Below, in pieces: positions 8,552 to 17,086 of a stretch of 64,000 nucleotides of DNA; within the stretch, counting starts at the first letter, position 1; each line of letters begins with the position of its first letter. The notes under the pieces are model-generated. The model did no database searches and was not told the origin of the DNA. It saw nothing but the letters and a program-made list of their open reading frames with translations. The position numbers and the translations under genes are program-made. The DNA is taken from contig CALIOE010000061.1 in NCBI GenBank assembly GCA_938044775.1, positions 1-64,000 on the forward strand, read 5' to 3'. This DNA comes from an uncultured Rhizobiaceae group bacterium (GTDB lineage Bacteria; Pseudomonadota; Alphaproteobacteria; Rhizobiales; Rhizobiaceae).

Positions 8552-10492
8552 ATGCGTTTCACGCCATCCTTCCTGCAGGACATACGAGACCGTATTCCCA
8601 TTGCGGATATTGTCGGTCGGCGCGTAACTTTTGACCGCAAGAAGTCGAACCAGGCGAAGGGCGACTTCTGGGCGTGCTGCCCCTTTCACGGAGAAAAATC
8701 GCCCTCGTTTCACTGTGAAAATCAAAAGGGTCGCTACCACTGTTTCGGATGTGGCGCATCTGGAGATCATTTCCGGTTTCTGACCGAACTGGACGGTTTG
8801 TCCTTTCCTGAGGCCGTCGAACGGTTGGCGGATGAAGCAGGTCTCGCCCTTCCGGCCGTCGACCCCCAGTCGATGGAGCGCGAGCAAAAGAAAGCTTCGC
8901 TGTATGATGTTATGGACCTTGCTGCCCGGTTCTTTATCGACCAGTTGCAAACTGCTGACGGAGCCAAGGCGCGATCCTACCTTCGGGACAGGGGGCTCTC
9001 ATCGTCGGTTCAGAATGTTTTTGGCCTGGGTTATGCACCGTCGAACCGATCGGCGCTGAAGGAGTTTCTGGGCGCCAAGGGCATCGCAAAGGAAAGAATA
9101 GAAGCCTGTGGCCTGGTTGTGTTTGGCCCTGATATTCCAGTCTCCTATGACCGCTTTCGAGACCGGATCATGTTTCCCATTCTGGATGCCCGTGAGAGGG
9201 TGATTGCCTTTGGAGGACGGGCGCTTTCGTCTGACGTCCCTGCCAAATACCTCAATTCACCCGAAACGGATCTGTTTTCGAAATCCCATGTGCTCTACAA
9301 TTATGCCAGGGCCCGCAAGGCGGTAGAGCGCGGTGGCAGCCTGATCGTGGCCGAGGGTTACATGGATGTGATTGCTCTCGCCGCGGTGGGGTTTGAGAAC
9401 GCTGTGGCCCCGCTGGGCACCGCACTGACAGAGCCGCAAATGGAGCTTGCCTGGCGTGTAGGCGGTGAACCGACGCTCTGCTTTGATGGAGATGAAGCAG
9501 GACTGCGTGCGGCTTATCGTTCTATCGATACAGCCCTGACGGGGTTGAAGCCGGGCCGTTCGCTCCGTTTTGCGCTGCTGCCAGATGGAGAAGACCCCGA
9601 TGATTTGATCGGACGTGCCGGGCCTGAAGCCTTCCAGACGGTGCTGGATGAAGCCCGGCCGCTGGCCGACATGCTGTGGACCCGCGAAACCAATGGCAAA
9701 GTGTTTGACACGCCTGAGCGACGTGCCGAGCTGGAGCGGACATTTGGCGGTGTTGTCGCTCAGATCACCGACGACAGCGTCAAACGTCATTACCAGCAGG
9801 ACGTTAAGGACAGGCTGGCTGGATTTTTTGGCACCGAACAGAAGGACAGCCGCCAGGGCTCGTACAGCAAAGAAAGCCGCGATCGGGGCTACGGCGCTGG
9901 GCGGGGAGGGGCGCAAAAGCGTTTTGCCGTCTCCGACAGCCTTATGAACTCGTCTCTGGTGAAGTCCCGTCCCAACCTGCCCCCCCTGAGAGATTCGACC
10001 CTTGTCGTGACCGCAATCAACCATCCGGCTCTTGGTCTGGCCCTGTTTGACGAACTTGCGGAACTAGAGACCGATCACCCGGTTCTGCGCAAAGTACACA
10101 GTGCGCTGCTCAATGTGTTTGCGGTGGCGGGAGAAACCGGAAACCAGCCGACCCTGGAAAGCGTTCACCAGAGCCTTGCTGCTCAAGGCGTCGAAGCCGA
10201 GCATGAAATGCTGCAGGCCCAAATTCGCCACAGCCGGCTCTGGCAGGCGCTTGAGGACGCCGCCATCGAAGATGCCCGCGACGGATGGCAGCAAGCGTTT
10301 TCCCTACACGTTCGAGCCCGTACTCTTAACCGCGAACTGAAGGCCGCCGAACGCGCTTTCGAAGAAATCGGGGATGAAGCCAGCTTCGAACGCCTCAACG
10401 CCATCCGCTCTGAAAAGCAGAAAGAGGAGGGTACCGAAGCCCTGATAGAGGGATTTGGGGTTTCATCAGGTCGTCCCTCACGCAGTTTTTAG
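8552..10492 (+). CDS. dnaG: DNA primase
   Basis: A 646-residue primase that makes RNA primers at the replication fork with DnaB helicase. The N-terminal CHC2 zinc ribbon is visible (WACCPFHGEKSPSFHC and YHCFGCGASGD, residues 36-70), then the catalytic core with the Toprim acidic motifs EGYMDVIAL and CFDGDEAGL, and a helical C-terminal DnaB-interacting region after a Gly/Arg/Lys-rich linker. ATG 8552 was chosen because the protein then begins MRFTPSFLQDIRDRI, standard for alphaproteobacterial DnaG, with CGGAG six bases upstream. The product is usually coordinated with rpoD, which follows. Confidence 0.97.
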   Translation: MRFTPSFLQDIRDRIPIADIVGRRVTFDRKKSNQAKGDFWACCPFHGEKSPSFHCENQKGRYHCFGCGASGDHFRFLTELDGLSFPEAVERLADEAGLALPAVDPQSMEREQKKASLYDVMDLAARFFIDQLQTADGAKARSYLRDRGLSSSVQNVFGLGYAPSNRSALKEFLGAKGIAKERIEACGLVVFGPDIPVSYDRFRDRIMFPILDARERVIAFGGRALSSDVPAKYLNSPETDLFSKSHVLYNYARARKAVERGGSLIVAEGYMDVIALAAVGFENAVAPLGTALTEPQMELAWRVGGEPTLCFDGDEAGLRAAYRSIDTALTGLKPGRSLRFALLPDGEDPDDLIGRAGPEAFQTVLDEARPLADMLWTRETNGKVFDTPERRAELERTFGGVVAQITDDSVKRHYQQDVKDRLAGFFGTEQKDSRQGSYSKESRDRGYGAGRGGAQKRFAVSDSLMNSSLVKSRPNLPPLRDSTLVVTAINHPALGLALFDELAELETDHPVLRKVHSALLNVFAVAGETGNQPTLESVHQSLAAQGVEAEHEMLQAQIRHSRLWQALEDAAIEDARDGWQQAFSLHVRARTLNRELKAAERAFEEIGDEASFERLNAIRSEKQKEEGTEALIEGFGVSSGRPSRSF

Positions 10493-10797
10493 TGCAGATA
10501 GGGGCGAAATAGCTGATTTTACGTCAATTTGAGTCGTTTCAGCGCTTGCAGATCGTTGCAAAAATGCTCATATGACGCGCAAGCCACTGTCACTCAGAGC
10601 GGGCAAAGCCACGCCGGTTGCACAAACCAGACAGGGTTAATCGGGAATTAACGCTGCCTGGATAGCATCCGGGCTAACAATAGTATTCGCTTTTTCGGCC
10701 GGTTGTTGCGTAAAAAATACCTGCACCGTTAGAAATTCAAGCGATTGCAACGCGTGCCGTCTCCGTGGACGGCCGCTGCCGTTGGAGATGAAAATTT
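10493..10797 (+). promoter_or_regulatory. Upstream region of rpoD
   Basis: About 305 bases between dnaG and rpoD with no gene. I see no terminator for dnaG and no unambiguous -35/-10 pair. The notable element is the CtrA-type box at 10637-10652, described separately. The last 60 bases before the rpoD start contain a GGAGATGAAAATTT ribosome-binding stretch. Confidence 0.45.
10637..10652. promoter_or_regulatory. CtrA-type binding box (TTAA-N7-TTAAC)
   Basis: The sequence reads TTAATCGGGAATTAAC, an exact match to the full CtrA consensus TTAA-N7-TTAAC, about 145 bases upstream of the rpoD start. CtrA is the essential cell-cycle response regulator of alphaproteobacteria. The match is direct; that it controls rpoD is inference. 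Confidence 0.55.
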
Positions 10798-12882
10798 ATG
10801 GCAACTGCCGCAGCCAAAAAACAGACGACTGAAGAAAAACCCGAAACAGAAAACGTTACCGACCGGCCCCTGCTGGATCTGAACAACGACTCCGTCAAAA
10901 AGATGATCAAGGCCGCCAAGAAACGCGGCTATGTAACTGTCGACGAGTTGAACTCGGTCATGCCGTCCGATGAAGTGAGCCCCGACCAAATCGAGGACAC
11001 TATGTCGATGCTGTCTGAAATGGGCATCAACGTGGTCGAAGAAGACGAGGCCGAAGAAGCGCCGGAAGAAGTGTCGACCGATATTGTCGAAGCCGGTAAG
11101 AAAGCCGTCGCTACCGTTGCCAAGAAAGAGCCTGCCGACCGCACGGACGACCCTGTGCGCATGTATCTTCGTGAAATGGGCTCGGTCGAACTGCTTTCCC
11201 GCGAGGGCGAGATAGCGATTGCCAAACGCATTGAGGCTGGCCGCGAAACTATGATTGCGGGTCTTTGCGAAAGCCCGCTCACCTTCCAGGCCATCATTAT
11301 CTGGCGCGATGAACTGCTGGAAGAAAACATCTTGCTTCGCGATATCATCGACCTTGAGGCAACCTATGCAGGCCCTGATGCCAAACAAAATGTACCGGTG
11401 AATCCGAATGCTCCCGCGTCTGTCGCGGAAGCTGTGCGTCAGGGATCTGGCGGTGAGCATTCTCCGGAAGCCCTGGCCCGAAAGAAAGCGCTCGCTGAAG
11501 GCAAAGATCCAGAGGCGGCCGTCGAGGCGCTGAAGGGACCGGCGGCAGGTGAAGATACTTCGGATTCCAACGAGCACGATGAAGACGATGATGATGATGA
11601 AGACGACGAAGCCGCACTCTCGCTTGCCGCGATGGAAGCTGAGCTGAAGCCAAAAGTTCTGGAAATTTTTGATGCCATTGCCGGGAACTACAAGAAGCTT
11701 CGACGTTTGCAGGATCAATACGTTGAAAAACGCATGGTCAACGAAAAACTTTCACCCAGCCAGGAACGGCGACTGAAACAGCTGAAAGAGGAAATCATCG
11801 AATCGGTGAAGTCTCTCGAGCTGAACACAAACCGCATCGAAGCGCTGGTGGAGCAGATTTACGACATCAACAAACGTCTCGTTCAGTCTGAAGGCCGGCT
11901 GATGCGGCTGGCCGAAAAGTACGGCGTTTCGCGGGAGAATTTTCTGGAAGAGTACCGCGGTGCAGAGCTCGATCCAAACTGGATTCGTCGCATTGCCAAC
12001 CTGGCCGCAAAGGGCTGGAAGGAATACTGCAAGAACGAGAAGGGCGAGATCAAGGAACTGCGCGCTGATATTCAGATGCTTAGCCATGAGACCGGTCTGG
12101 ATACAGCGGAGTTCCGCCGCATTGTGCAACAGGTGCAAAAAGGCGAGCGCGAAAGCCGCGTTGCCAAAAAGGAAATGGTCGAAGCAAATCTTCGCCTGGT
12201 GATTTCCATCGCCAAGAAATACACCAACCGTGGTCTGCAGTTCCTGGACCTGATCCAGGAAGGCAATATCGGCCTCATGAAGGCGGTCGATAAGTTCGAG
12301 TACCGACGCGGCTACAAATTCTCGACCTATGCCACCTGGTGGATTCGCCAGGCGATTACCCGTTCGATTGCCGACCAGGCGCGCACAATTCGTATACCGG
12401 TGCACATGATCGAGACAATCAACAAGATTGTTCGTACCAGCCGCCAGATGCTGCACGAAATAGGTCGCGAACCGACGCCGGAAGAATTGTCGGAGAAATT
12501 GGCCATGCCGCTTGAGAAAGTGCGCAAGGTATTGAAAATTGCCAAAGAGCCGATCTCGCTGGAAACACCCATCGGTGATGAGGAAGATTCGCATCTCGGT
12601 GACTTCATCGAAGACAAGAATGCAATTCTGCCGATCGACGCGGCTATTCAGTCAAACCTGCGCGAAACGACGACCCGCGTGTTGGCAAGCCTGACGCCGC
12701 GCGAAGAGCGCGTTCTTCGCATGCGTTTCGGTATCGGCATGAACACGGACCATACTCTTGAGGAGGTTGGCCAGCAGTTCAGCGTAACCCGTGAGCGTAT
12801 TCGCCAGATTGAGGCGAAGGCGTTGCGCAAGTTGAAACATCCAAGCCGCAGTCGCAAACTTCGGAGCTTCCTCGACAGCTAG
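10798..12882 (+). CDS. rpoD: RNA polymerase primary sigma factor (sigma-70)
   Basis: A 694-residue housekeeping sigma factor. The sequence shows region 1.1 (residues 20-80, [19 protein letters not shown]), the [11 protein letters not shown] start of region 1.2, a long non-conserved insert with an acidic run of Asp/Glu (about residues 255-275), region 2 with [20 protein letters not shown] and [10 protein letters not shown], region 3 and the region 4 helix-turn-helix ([20 protein letters not shown]), ending [10 protein letters not shown]. It directs RNA polymerase to most promoters. A CtrA-type box lies upstream. Confidence 0.98.
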   Translation: MATAAAKKQTTEEKPETENVTDRPLLDLNNDSVKKMIKAAKKRGYVTVDELNSVMPSDEVSPDQIEDTMSMLSEMGINVVEEDEAEEAPEEVSTDIVEAGKKAVATVAKKEPADRTDDPVRMYLREMGSVELLSREGEIAIAKRIEAGRETMIAGLCESPLTFQAIIIWRDELLEENILLRDIIDLEATYAGPDAKQNVPVNPNAPASVAEAVRQGSGGEHSPEALARKKALAEGKDPEAAVEALKGPAAGEDTSDSNEHDEDDDDDEDDEAALSLAAMEAELKPKVLEIFDAIAGNYKKLRRLQDQYVEKRMVNEKLSPSQERRLKQLKEEIIESVKSLELNTNRIEALVEQIYDINKRLVQSEGRLMRLAEKYGVSRENFLEEYRGAELDPNWIRRIANLAAKGWKEYCKNEKGEIKELRADIQMLSHETGLDTAEFRRIVQQVQKGERESRVAKKEMVEANLRLVISIAKKYTNRGLQFLDLIQEGNIGLMKAVDKFEYRRGYKFSTYATWWIRQAITRSIADQARTIRIPVHMIETINKIVRTSRQMLHEIGREPTPEELSEKLAMPLEKVRKVLKIAKEPISLETPIGDEEDSHLGDFIEDKNAILPIDAAIQSNLRETTTRVLASLTPREERVLRMRFGIGMNTDHTLEEVGQQFSVTRERIRQIEAKALRKLKHPSRSRKLRSFLDS

Positions 12883-13160
12883 AAGAGGTGCTTGGTTCTG
12901 CTCTCTCCTGCGGCACAAACCGGCGTGGGTTGGGTTTGTCTGTTGTGGTATGACGCAGCTGAGCGACCTTGCCTGCGGTGGGGATTGTTCAAAAATGACG
13001 CACCGAGCGCTAAATTGAACTCGTCTGTATACGTGCTATATTCCTGATAGTAGCGCACCGTCATTGCGTGTCGCGAAAGAATGCGGTGCGCCGCCGATAC
13101 AACACAGACCCATGCGCTGATCGACGAATTTTCCGACTTTTTGAAAGATTGCAAACAGAC

Positions 13161-13445
13161 ATGTCCTTTCTGAAACGCATATTTGGGGGTGGAGATGGTT
13201 CATCCTCCCCGGAAAAACCCATCGCCGAGCACCAGCATGAAGGCTATTCAATCGCAGTCACGCCGATGAAAGATGGTGGCCAGTTTCGGGTCTGCGGCAT
13301 CATTTCCAAGGAGATTGAGGGCGCGCGTGTGGAACACACCCTTATTCGTGCGGACCTGTTTCCCTCCAAGGATGAATGCGCGGACGCCACATTGCGCAAG
13401 GCGAAACAGGTCATACGTGAGCAGGGCGACGGTATTTTCCGCTGA
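13161..13445 (+). CDS. HlyU-domain protein
   Basis: A 94-residue cytoplasmic protein beginning MSFLKRIFGGG, the typical opening of the short HlyU-family (PF10115) proteins of rhizobia, followed by YSIAVTPMKDGGQFRVCG and EHTLIRAD. The name comes from a Vibrio haemolysin activator, but these short rhizobial versions have no visible DNA-binding motif and no demonstrated function. ATG 13161 lies in an open frame reaching back to 13068, whose earlier part looks non-coding. Confidence 0.85.
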   Translation: MSFLKRIFGGGDGSSSPEKPIAEHQHEGYSIAVTPMKDGGQFRVCGIISKEIEGARVEHTLIRADLFPSKDECADATLRKAKQVIREQGDGIFR

Positions 13446-13536
13446 CCGGTCCTTTTCATGCCGCATCTGCCGCAGGCAACTCGAATCAATTCTCCTATAT
13501 GAACTTCGCCGGCCGAGTTATCCTGCGGGATGAAAC

Positions 13537-13965
13537 ATGACTCTTCTTGAACAGGCTTTGTCCGATATTCAGTTGCACGATGTCATCGTTTTTGACGGCG
13601 AATGTGTCCTGTGTTCCTCCTTCATGCGCTTTGTGATCCGGCATGACCGGGACGGTCATTTCCATTTCATCATTGCACAGTCGCAAAAAGGGGAGGCGCT
13701 TTACCAGCATCTTGGATTGAAACCCCAGGACTATGAAACCAATTTGGTTTTTGTTGATGGACAATTGCATGAAAGACTCGCCGCATTTGCTGCCGTCATG
13801 GCAAAACTTGGTCTGCCCTGGCGACTGATGAAGGTTGCCCGCCTCATTCCGCAGCCGATTTCTGATTGGCTCTATAATAGAATTGCGCGTAACCGCTATT
13901 CGATATTCGGGAAATACGACACCTGCATTGTGCCGGATGCAGGATTGAAAGCGCGATTGCTTTGA
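13537..13965 (+). CDS. DCC-family thiol-disulfide oxidoreductase-like protein (DUF393)
   Basis: A 142-residue protein with the family signature FDGECVLCSSFMRFVIRHD at residues 19-37, which places a CxxC-type thiol pair in a thioredoxin-like fold, and a conserved YQHLGL later on. DCC proteins are predicted thiol oxidoreductases; no substrate is known. Its stop codon overlaps the TTG start of the DUF4166 gene (TTGA), and that gene in turn overlaps the YjbQ gene, so the three are almost certainly one translationally coupled unit. Confidence 0.88.
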   Translation: MTLLEQALSDIQLHDVIVFDGECVLCSSFMRFVIRHDRDGHFHFIIAQSQKGEALYQHLGLKPQDYETNLVFVDGQLHERLAAFAAVMAKLGLPWRLMKVARLIPQPISDWLYNRIARNRYSIFGKYDTCIVPDAGLKARLL

Positions 13966-14528
13966 GCAAACATCCCTCAACCCGCGCCCAGACCAGCTCG
14001 CTCTTCGCGGATGCACTGGGTGCAGACTTCGATGGGTTGCCACTGTCGGTGCGGGATCTTCACTCCGGGGTCGGTACATCAGTTTTTGCCGGCGAAGCTG
14101 AAAGCTTTGGTCCCGGTGGCGTTCTGGGCTTCATCGCGGCGTGGATCGGTGGCTTCCCGCTGTCACCTTCGTCGACCCCGGTGCGGGTGACTATTGACGC
14201 CGAAAACGGACGCGAAACCTGGGTTCGGGAATTCGGCAACAGCCGTTTCTCCTCGGTTTTGTCGGCGCACCACATGGGCGGAATTACCGAACGCTTCGGA
14301 GTTTTGTCGTTTCGCATCGGACTCGGCGTTGATGAAGAGCGTTTGTGCTTCCCGGTTGTCGGTGGGCGATTGTTCGGCGTAATTCCGTTTCCGGCGGCTT
14401 TGTTGCCCCGGAGCGTGGCGACAGAGTTTGAAGACAAACAGGGTCGTTTCAACTTTGACGTTCTGCTGATATTCGGGAGTGCACGCATTGCCCACTACCG
14501 GGGGTGGCTCAAGAAGGTGGAAAAGTGA
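13962..14528 (+). CDS. DUF4166 domain protein
   Basis: A 188-residue protein of a family with no established biochemical role. The sequence contains FADALGADFDGLPLSVRDLH and the FGPGGVLGFIAAW / GGFPLSPSSTPVRV stretch common to DUF4166 members, then a beta-rich second half (LSFRIGLGVDEERLCFPVVG). The start is a TTG at 13962 overlapping the preceding stop; the end overlaps the GTG start of YjbQ by four bases. It has no signal peptide or transmembrane segments. Confidence 0.82.
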   Translation: MSKHPSTRAQTSSLFADALGADFDGLPLSVRDLHSGVGTSVFAGEAESFGPGGVLGFIAAWIGGFPLSPSSTPVRVTIDAENGRETWVREFGNSRFSSVLSAHHMGGITERFGVLSFRIGLGVDEERLCFPVVGGRLFGVIPFPAALLPRSVATEFEDKQGRFNFDVLLIFGSARIAHYRGWLKKVEK

Positions 14529-14953
14529 GCGACACAAAGCAGGAAATCCTGACAATTGAGACCAGTGGACCCGGGCTGACTGAGTTTACCCGGCAAGCAG
14601 AATCGTTCGTGCGGCGAACGGGCAAGAAAAACACTTTGCTCACGGTTTTTGTTCGTCACACCTCCTGCTCTCTGCTGATCCAGGAGAATGCCGATCCGGA
14701 CGTTCAAGCCGACCTGCGGGAGTTCTTTGCCCGTTTGGTACCGCCATCTGACGATTCAACCATGAAATGGATGGTTCACACGACGGAGGGACCCGATGAC
14801 ATGCCAGCGCATGTCAAGGCGGCGCTGACCCAGACCAGTGTTGGAATTCCGGTGATGGATGGACGGCTTGCTCTGGGGACCTGGCAGGGACTGTATCTGT
14901 TCGAGCATCGAACGCGGCCACACCGGCGTCAGGTCGTGCTGCATCTGGCTTGA
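14525..14953 (+). CDS. YjbQ / UPF0047 family protein (secondary thiamine-phosphate synthase-like)
   Basis: A 142-residue cytoplasmic protein. The family shows weak thiamine-phosphate synthase activity in vitro, but its physiological role is unsettled. Motifs seen: TVFVRHTSCSLLIQENADPD, the histidine-containing VHTTEGPDDMPAHVKA, and GTWQGLYLFEHRTRPHRRQV at the C-terminus, all classic for UPF0047. The start is GTG 14525 (GTGA overlap with the preceding stop), with AAGAAGGTGG just upstream. It is the last gene of the DCC-DUF4166-YjbQ unit and is convergent with the aldo-keto reductase. Confidence 0.92.
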   Translation: MSDTKQEILTIETSGPGLTEFTRQAESFVRRTGKKNTLLTVFVRHTSCSLLIQENADPDVQADLREFFARLVPPSDDSTMKWMVHTTEGPDDMPAHVKAALTQTSVGIPVMDGRLALGTWQGLYLFEHRTRPHRRQVVLHLA

Positions 14954-14979
14954 GTCGCTGCCGGTTCCCCGGTTCGGAT

Positions 14980-15999
14980 TCACTCTCGTCTTCCCAGCAG
15001 GCCTTCGATCTCTTTCATCTGCTCCGGAAGAAGCGGCCCGAAATCCATTGCTCCCAGGTTTTCTTTCGCCTGTGCGACCGTTCTTATACCGGGGATAGGG
15101 ATCGTCCGGTTGCTGCGCGCCCAGATCCAGGCCAATGCGCCCTGTGCCTGGGTGCGGCCCTTGCTTGTCAGGACCTCGCGAATTGCTTCCAAACTGTTTT
15201 CTAAACTGGCGGCCGCTTTGCCTCCCGTATCGAAATAGACAAGCCATTCTGGAGGGTTACAGCGAATGTCATCTGCTGCCAGTTGGCTGTCTTGCGAGTA
15301 TTTTCCGCTGAGAAGGCCCATCGCGAGAGGGCCACGGTTCAGACCGGCAAATTCGCAGTCCGTGCAGACTTCCAGCATGTCGGGCGCGTCGTTGAGGACG
15401 TTGAGCTGGAATTGAACGGCGGAAGCGTTTTTGCGGTTTCCAAACTTTCTGGCCCGGTCCGGGTCATCCGTGCTCCACCCGTAGGAGCGGATTTTGCCTT
15501 CTGCGCAGAGTGCGTCGAGCGTGTTTGCCACGCCATCAGCCTGCTCAACCGGCAAATCTCCCAGATGCAATTGATAGAGATCTATCCATTCGGTCTGCAA
15601 CCGCCGAAGCGAGGATTCACAGGCCTGCCTGATGTAGCCGGGCGACACATCGGCGCCGGTGAGTTGACGTGTTGCGCGATCGTGAACATTGCCGAATTTG
15701 GTTGCGATGACCACTTCATCGCGCCTGCCCTTGATCGCTTCACCCAGGACTTCCTCGCCCTGGCCAGTTCCATAGGCGTCGGACGTGTCGAAGAGCGAGG
15801 CCCCGCAATCCATAGCACAGTGAATGGCGCGTATTGATTCAGCGTCGTCGGTCTGCCCGTAGCCAAGAGCAGTTCCTTCCGGCAGCACCCAGCCGGGGCC
15901 GGCATAAAACGGGCCGCCCATGGCCCATGTGCCGACGCCCATGGGGCCAACGACCGGACCGCCATTTCCCAACCGGCGTTCATGGAACGGTGTGGTCAC
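14980..15999 (-). CDS. Aldo/keto reductase
   Basis: A 339-residue NAD(P)H-dependent oxidoreductase with a TIM barrel. The catalytic tetrad can be read: Asp in FDTSDAYGTG, the Tyr in the same motif, Lys in VIATKFGNV, and His in YQLHLGD. The C-terminal cofactor-binding GIRTVAQAKENLGA is present. The physiological substrate is unknown. The gene is divergent from the LysR regulator at 16098-16997, about 100 bases apart, and LysR regulators usually control the gene they diverge from. Confidence 0.92.
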   Translation of the reverse strand: MTTPFHERRLGNGGPVVGPMGVGTWAMGGPFYAGPGWVLPEGTALGYGQTDDAESIRAIHCAMDCGASLFDTSDAYGTGQGEEVLGEAIKGRRDEVVIATKFGNVHDRATRQLTGADVSPGYIRQACESSLRRLQTEWIDLYQLHLGDLPVEQADGVANTLDALCAEGKIRSYGWSTDDPDRARKFGNRKNASAVQFQLNVLNDAPDMLEVCTDCEFAGLNRGPLAMGLLSGKYSQDSQLAADDIRCNPPEWLVYFDTGGKAAASLENSLEAIREVLTSKGRTQAQGALAWIWARSNRTIPIPGIRTVAQAKENLGAMDFGPLLPEQMKEIEGLLGRRE

Positions 16000-16097
16000 A
16001 GGTTTCTCCTTTCAATAATGAAATCTATTTCATCCATGTTTCCATTAAGAGGAGGGAAGTGTACTTTCTCAACACTCAAATTTGGAGTTGTCGTTTC

Positions 16098-16997
16098 ATG
16101 AATGAAAGGTGGAACTGGGAAGATTTGCGCCTGTTTCTGGGCGTTGCCCGGGGCGGTGGTTTGGCGAAAGCCGTTGGCGCGACGCAAGTCAGTGCACCGA
16201 CTCTCAGCAGGCGCATGTATAGCCTCGAGCGAACCCTCAGCGTGACACTCTTTGACCGCAGCCGAGACGGCTACGAACTGACATCGGATGGTGTCGAACT
16301 GCTGCGTCTTGCCGAAGCCGTGGAGCGTGACGCCTTTCAGATCGACCGCTGGACATCGAATGTGGACCGGGCACCACGGGTCAAGATAGCCGCTGGCGCA
16401 TGGACGAGTCTGTTCATTGCTCGCCACATCAAGGACCTTCTGGGTGGCGATGATGACATCGCAATTGACATCATCGCGGGAACCTCACAGGCCGATCTTT
16501 TGCGGCGGGAAGCCAATTTGGGGATCCGCAACAGGCGGCCCGAGATAACCGGGCTCGCCGGCCAACGTCTGGTGCAGGTGGAGTTTGCTGTCTACGGCAG
16601 CGACGCCTTTTGCAAGACGTTCCCGCAGGCCGGTGATGACCGCCGCTTTTCTGAATGCGACTGGATTGCGTTTGCCCCGCGCGGTCCTGTCCTGCCCTCA
16701 GCTGCCTGGTTGAGTGACGTTTTGCTGCAGCGGCCCAGATTTGTCTGCTCGTCACCCAACGCGGTTCTTGAGGCTGCACTGGCCGGGGCCGGCCTGTGCA
16801 TCTTGCCGTGTTTCATCGGTGATGCGGAAGCGAGGCTGCGGCGCCAATCTGGTGTTCTGGATTCATTGCGCCACGACCAGTGGCTGGTCAGTCACGATGA
16901 TGACCGGCGCGACAGGCATGTTTCAACGGTGTCGAAGAAGATTGCAAAACTCATGCGCGGTAACCGGGATTTGTTCGCAGGCAAGCTGATGAACTGA
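16098..16997 (+). CDS. LysR-family transcriptional regulator
   Basis: A 299-residue LysR-type regulator. The N-terminal winged helix-turn-helix (residues 1-62, WEDLRLFLGVARGGGLAKAV then SAPTLSRRMYSLER) is followed by an effector-binding domain. ATG 16098 was chosen because it starts MNERWNWEDLRLF, the normal distance to the helix-turn-helix; the frame stays open upstream but is non-coding in character. Divergent from the aldo-keto reductase, which is its most likely target. The inducer is unknown. Confidence 0.9.
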   Translation: MNERWNWEDLRLFLGVARGGGLAKAVGATQVSAPTLSRRMYSLERTLSVTLFDRSRDGYELTSDGVELLRLAEAVERDAFQIDRWTSNVDRAPRVKIAAGAWTSLFIARHIKDLLGGDDDIAIDIIAGTSQADLLRREANLGIRNRRPEITGLAGQRLVQVEFAVYGSDAFCKTFPQAGDDRRFSECDWIAFAPRGPVLPSAAWLSDVLLQRPRFVCSSPNAVLEAALAGAGLCILPCFIGDAEARLRRQSGVLDSLRHDQWLVSHDDDRRDRHVSTVSKKIAKLMRGNRDLFAGKLMN

Positions 16998-17086
16998 TGC
17001 GAACGCGGCAGATTGCAGTCGCTGATTGTCAGATTTTCGTGTTTCCCCGCCATCGAAACAGCGAGGAAACGAGTTTTCTTGTTGTC

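Noticed and set aside
11568-11616. An apparent GAT/GAC microsatellite in rpoD
   Set aside because: It encodes the normal acidic insert of alphaproteobacterial RpoD and is not a repeat of independent interest.
10729-11718. A 329-residue minus-strand open frame at the rpoD start
   Set aside because: Antisense shadow; low complexity from the acidic stretch of RpoD read backwards.
11752-12594. A 280-residue minus-strand open frame across rpoD
   Set aside because: Antisense shadow of rpoD; no domain or start signal.
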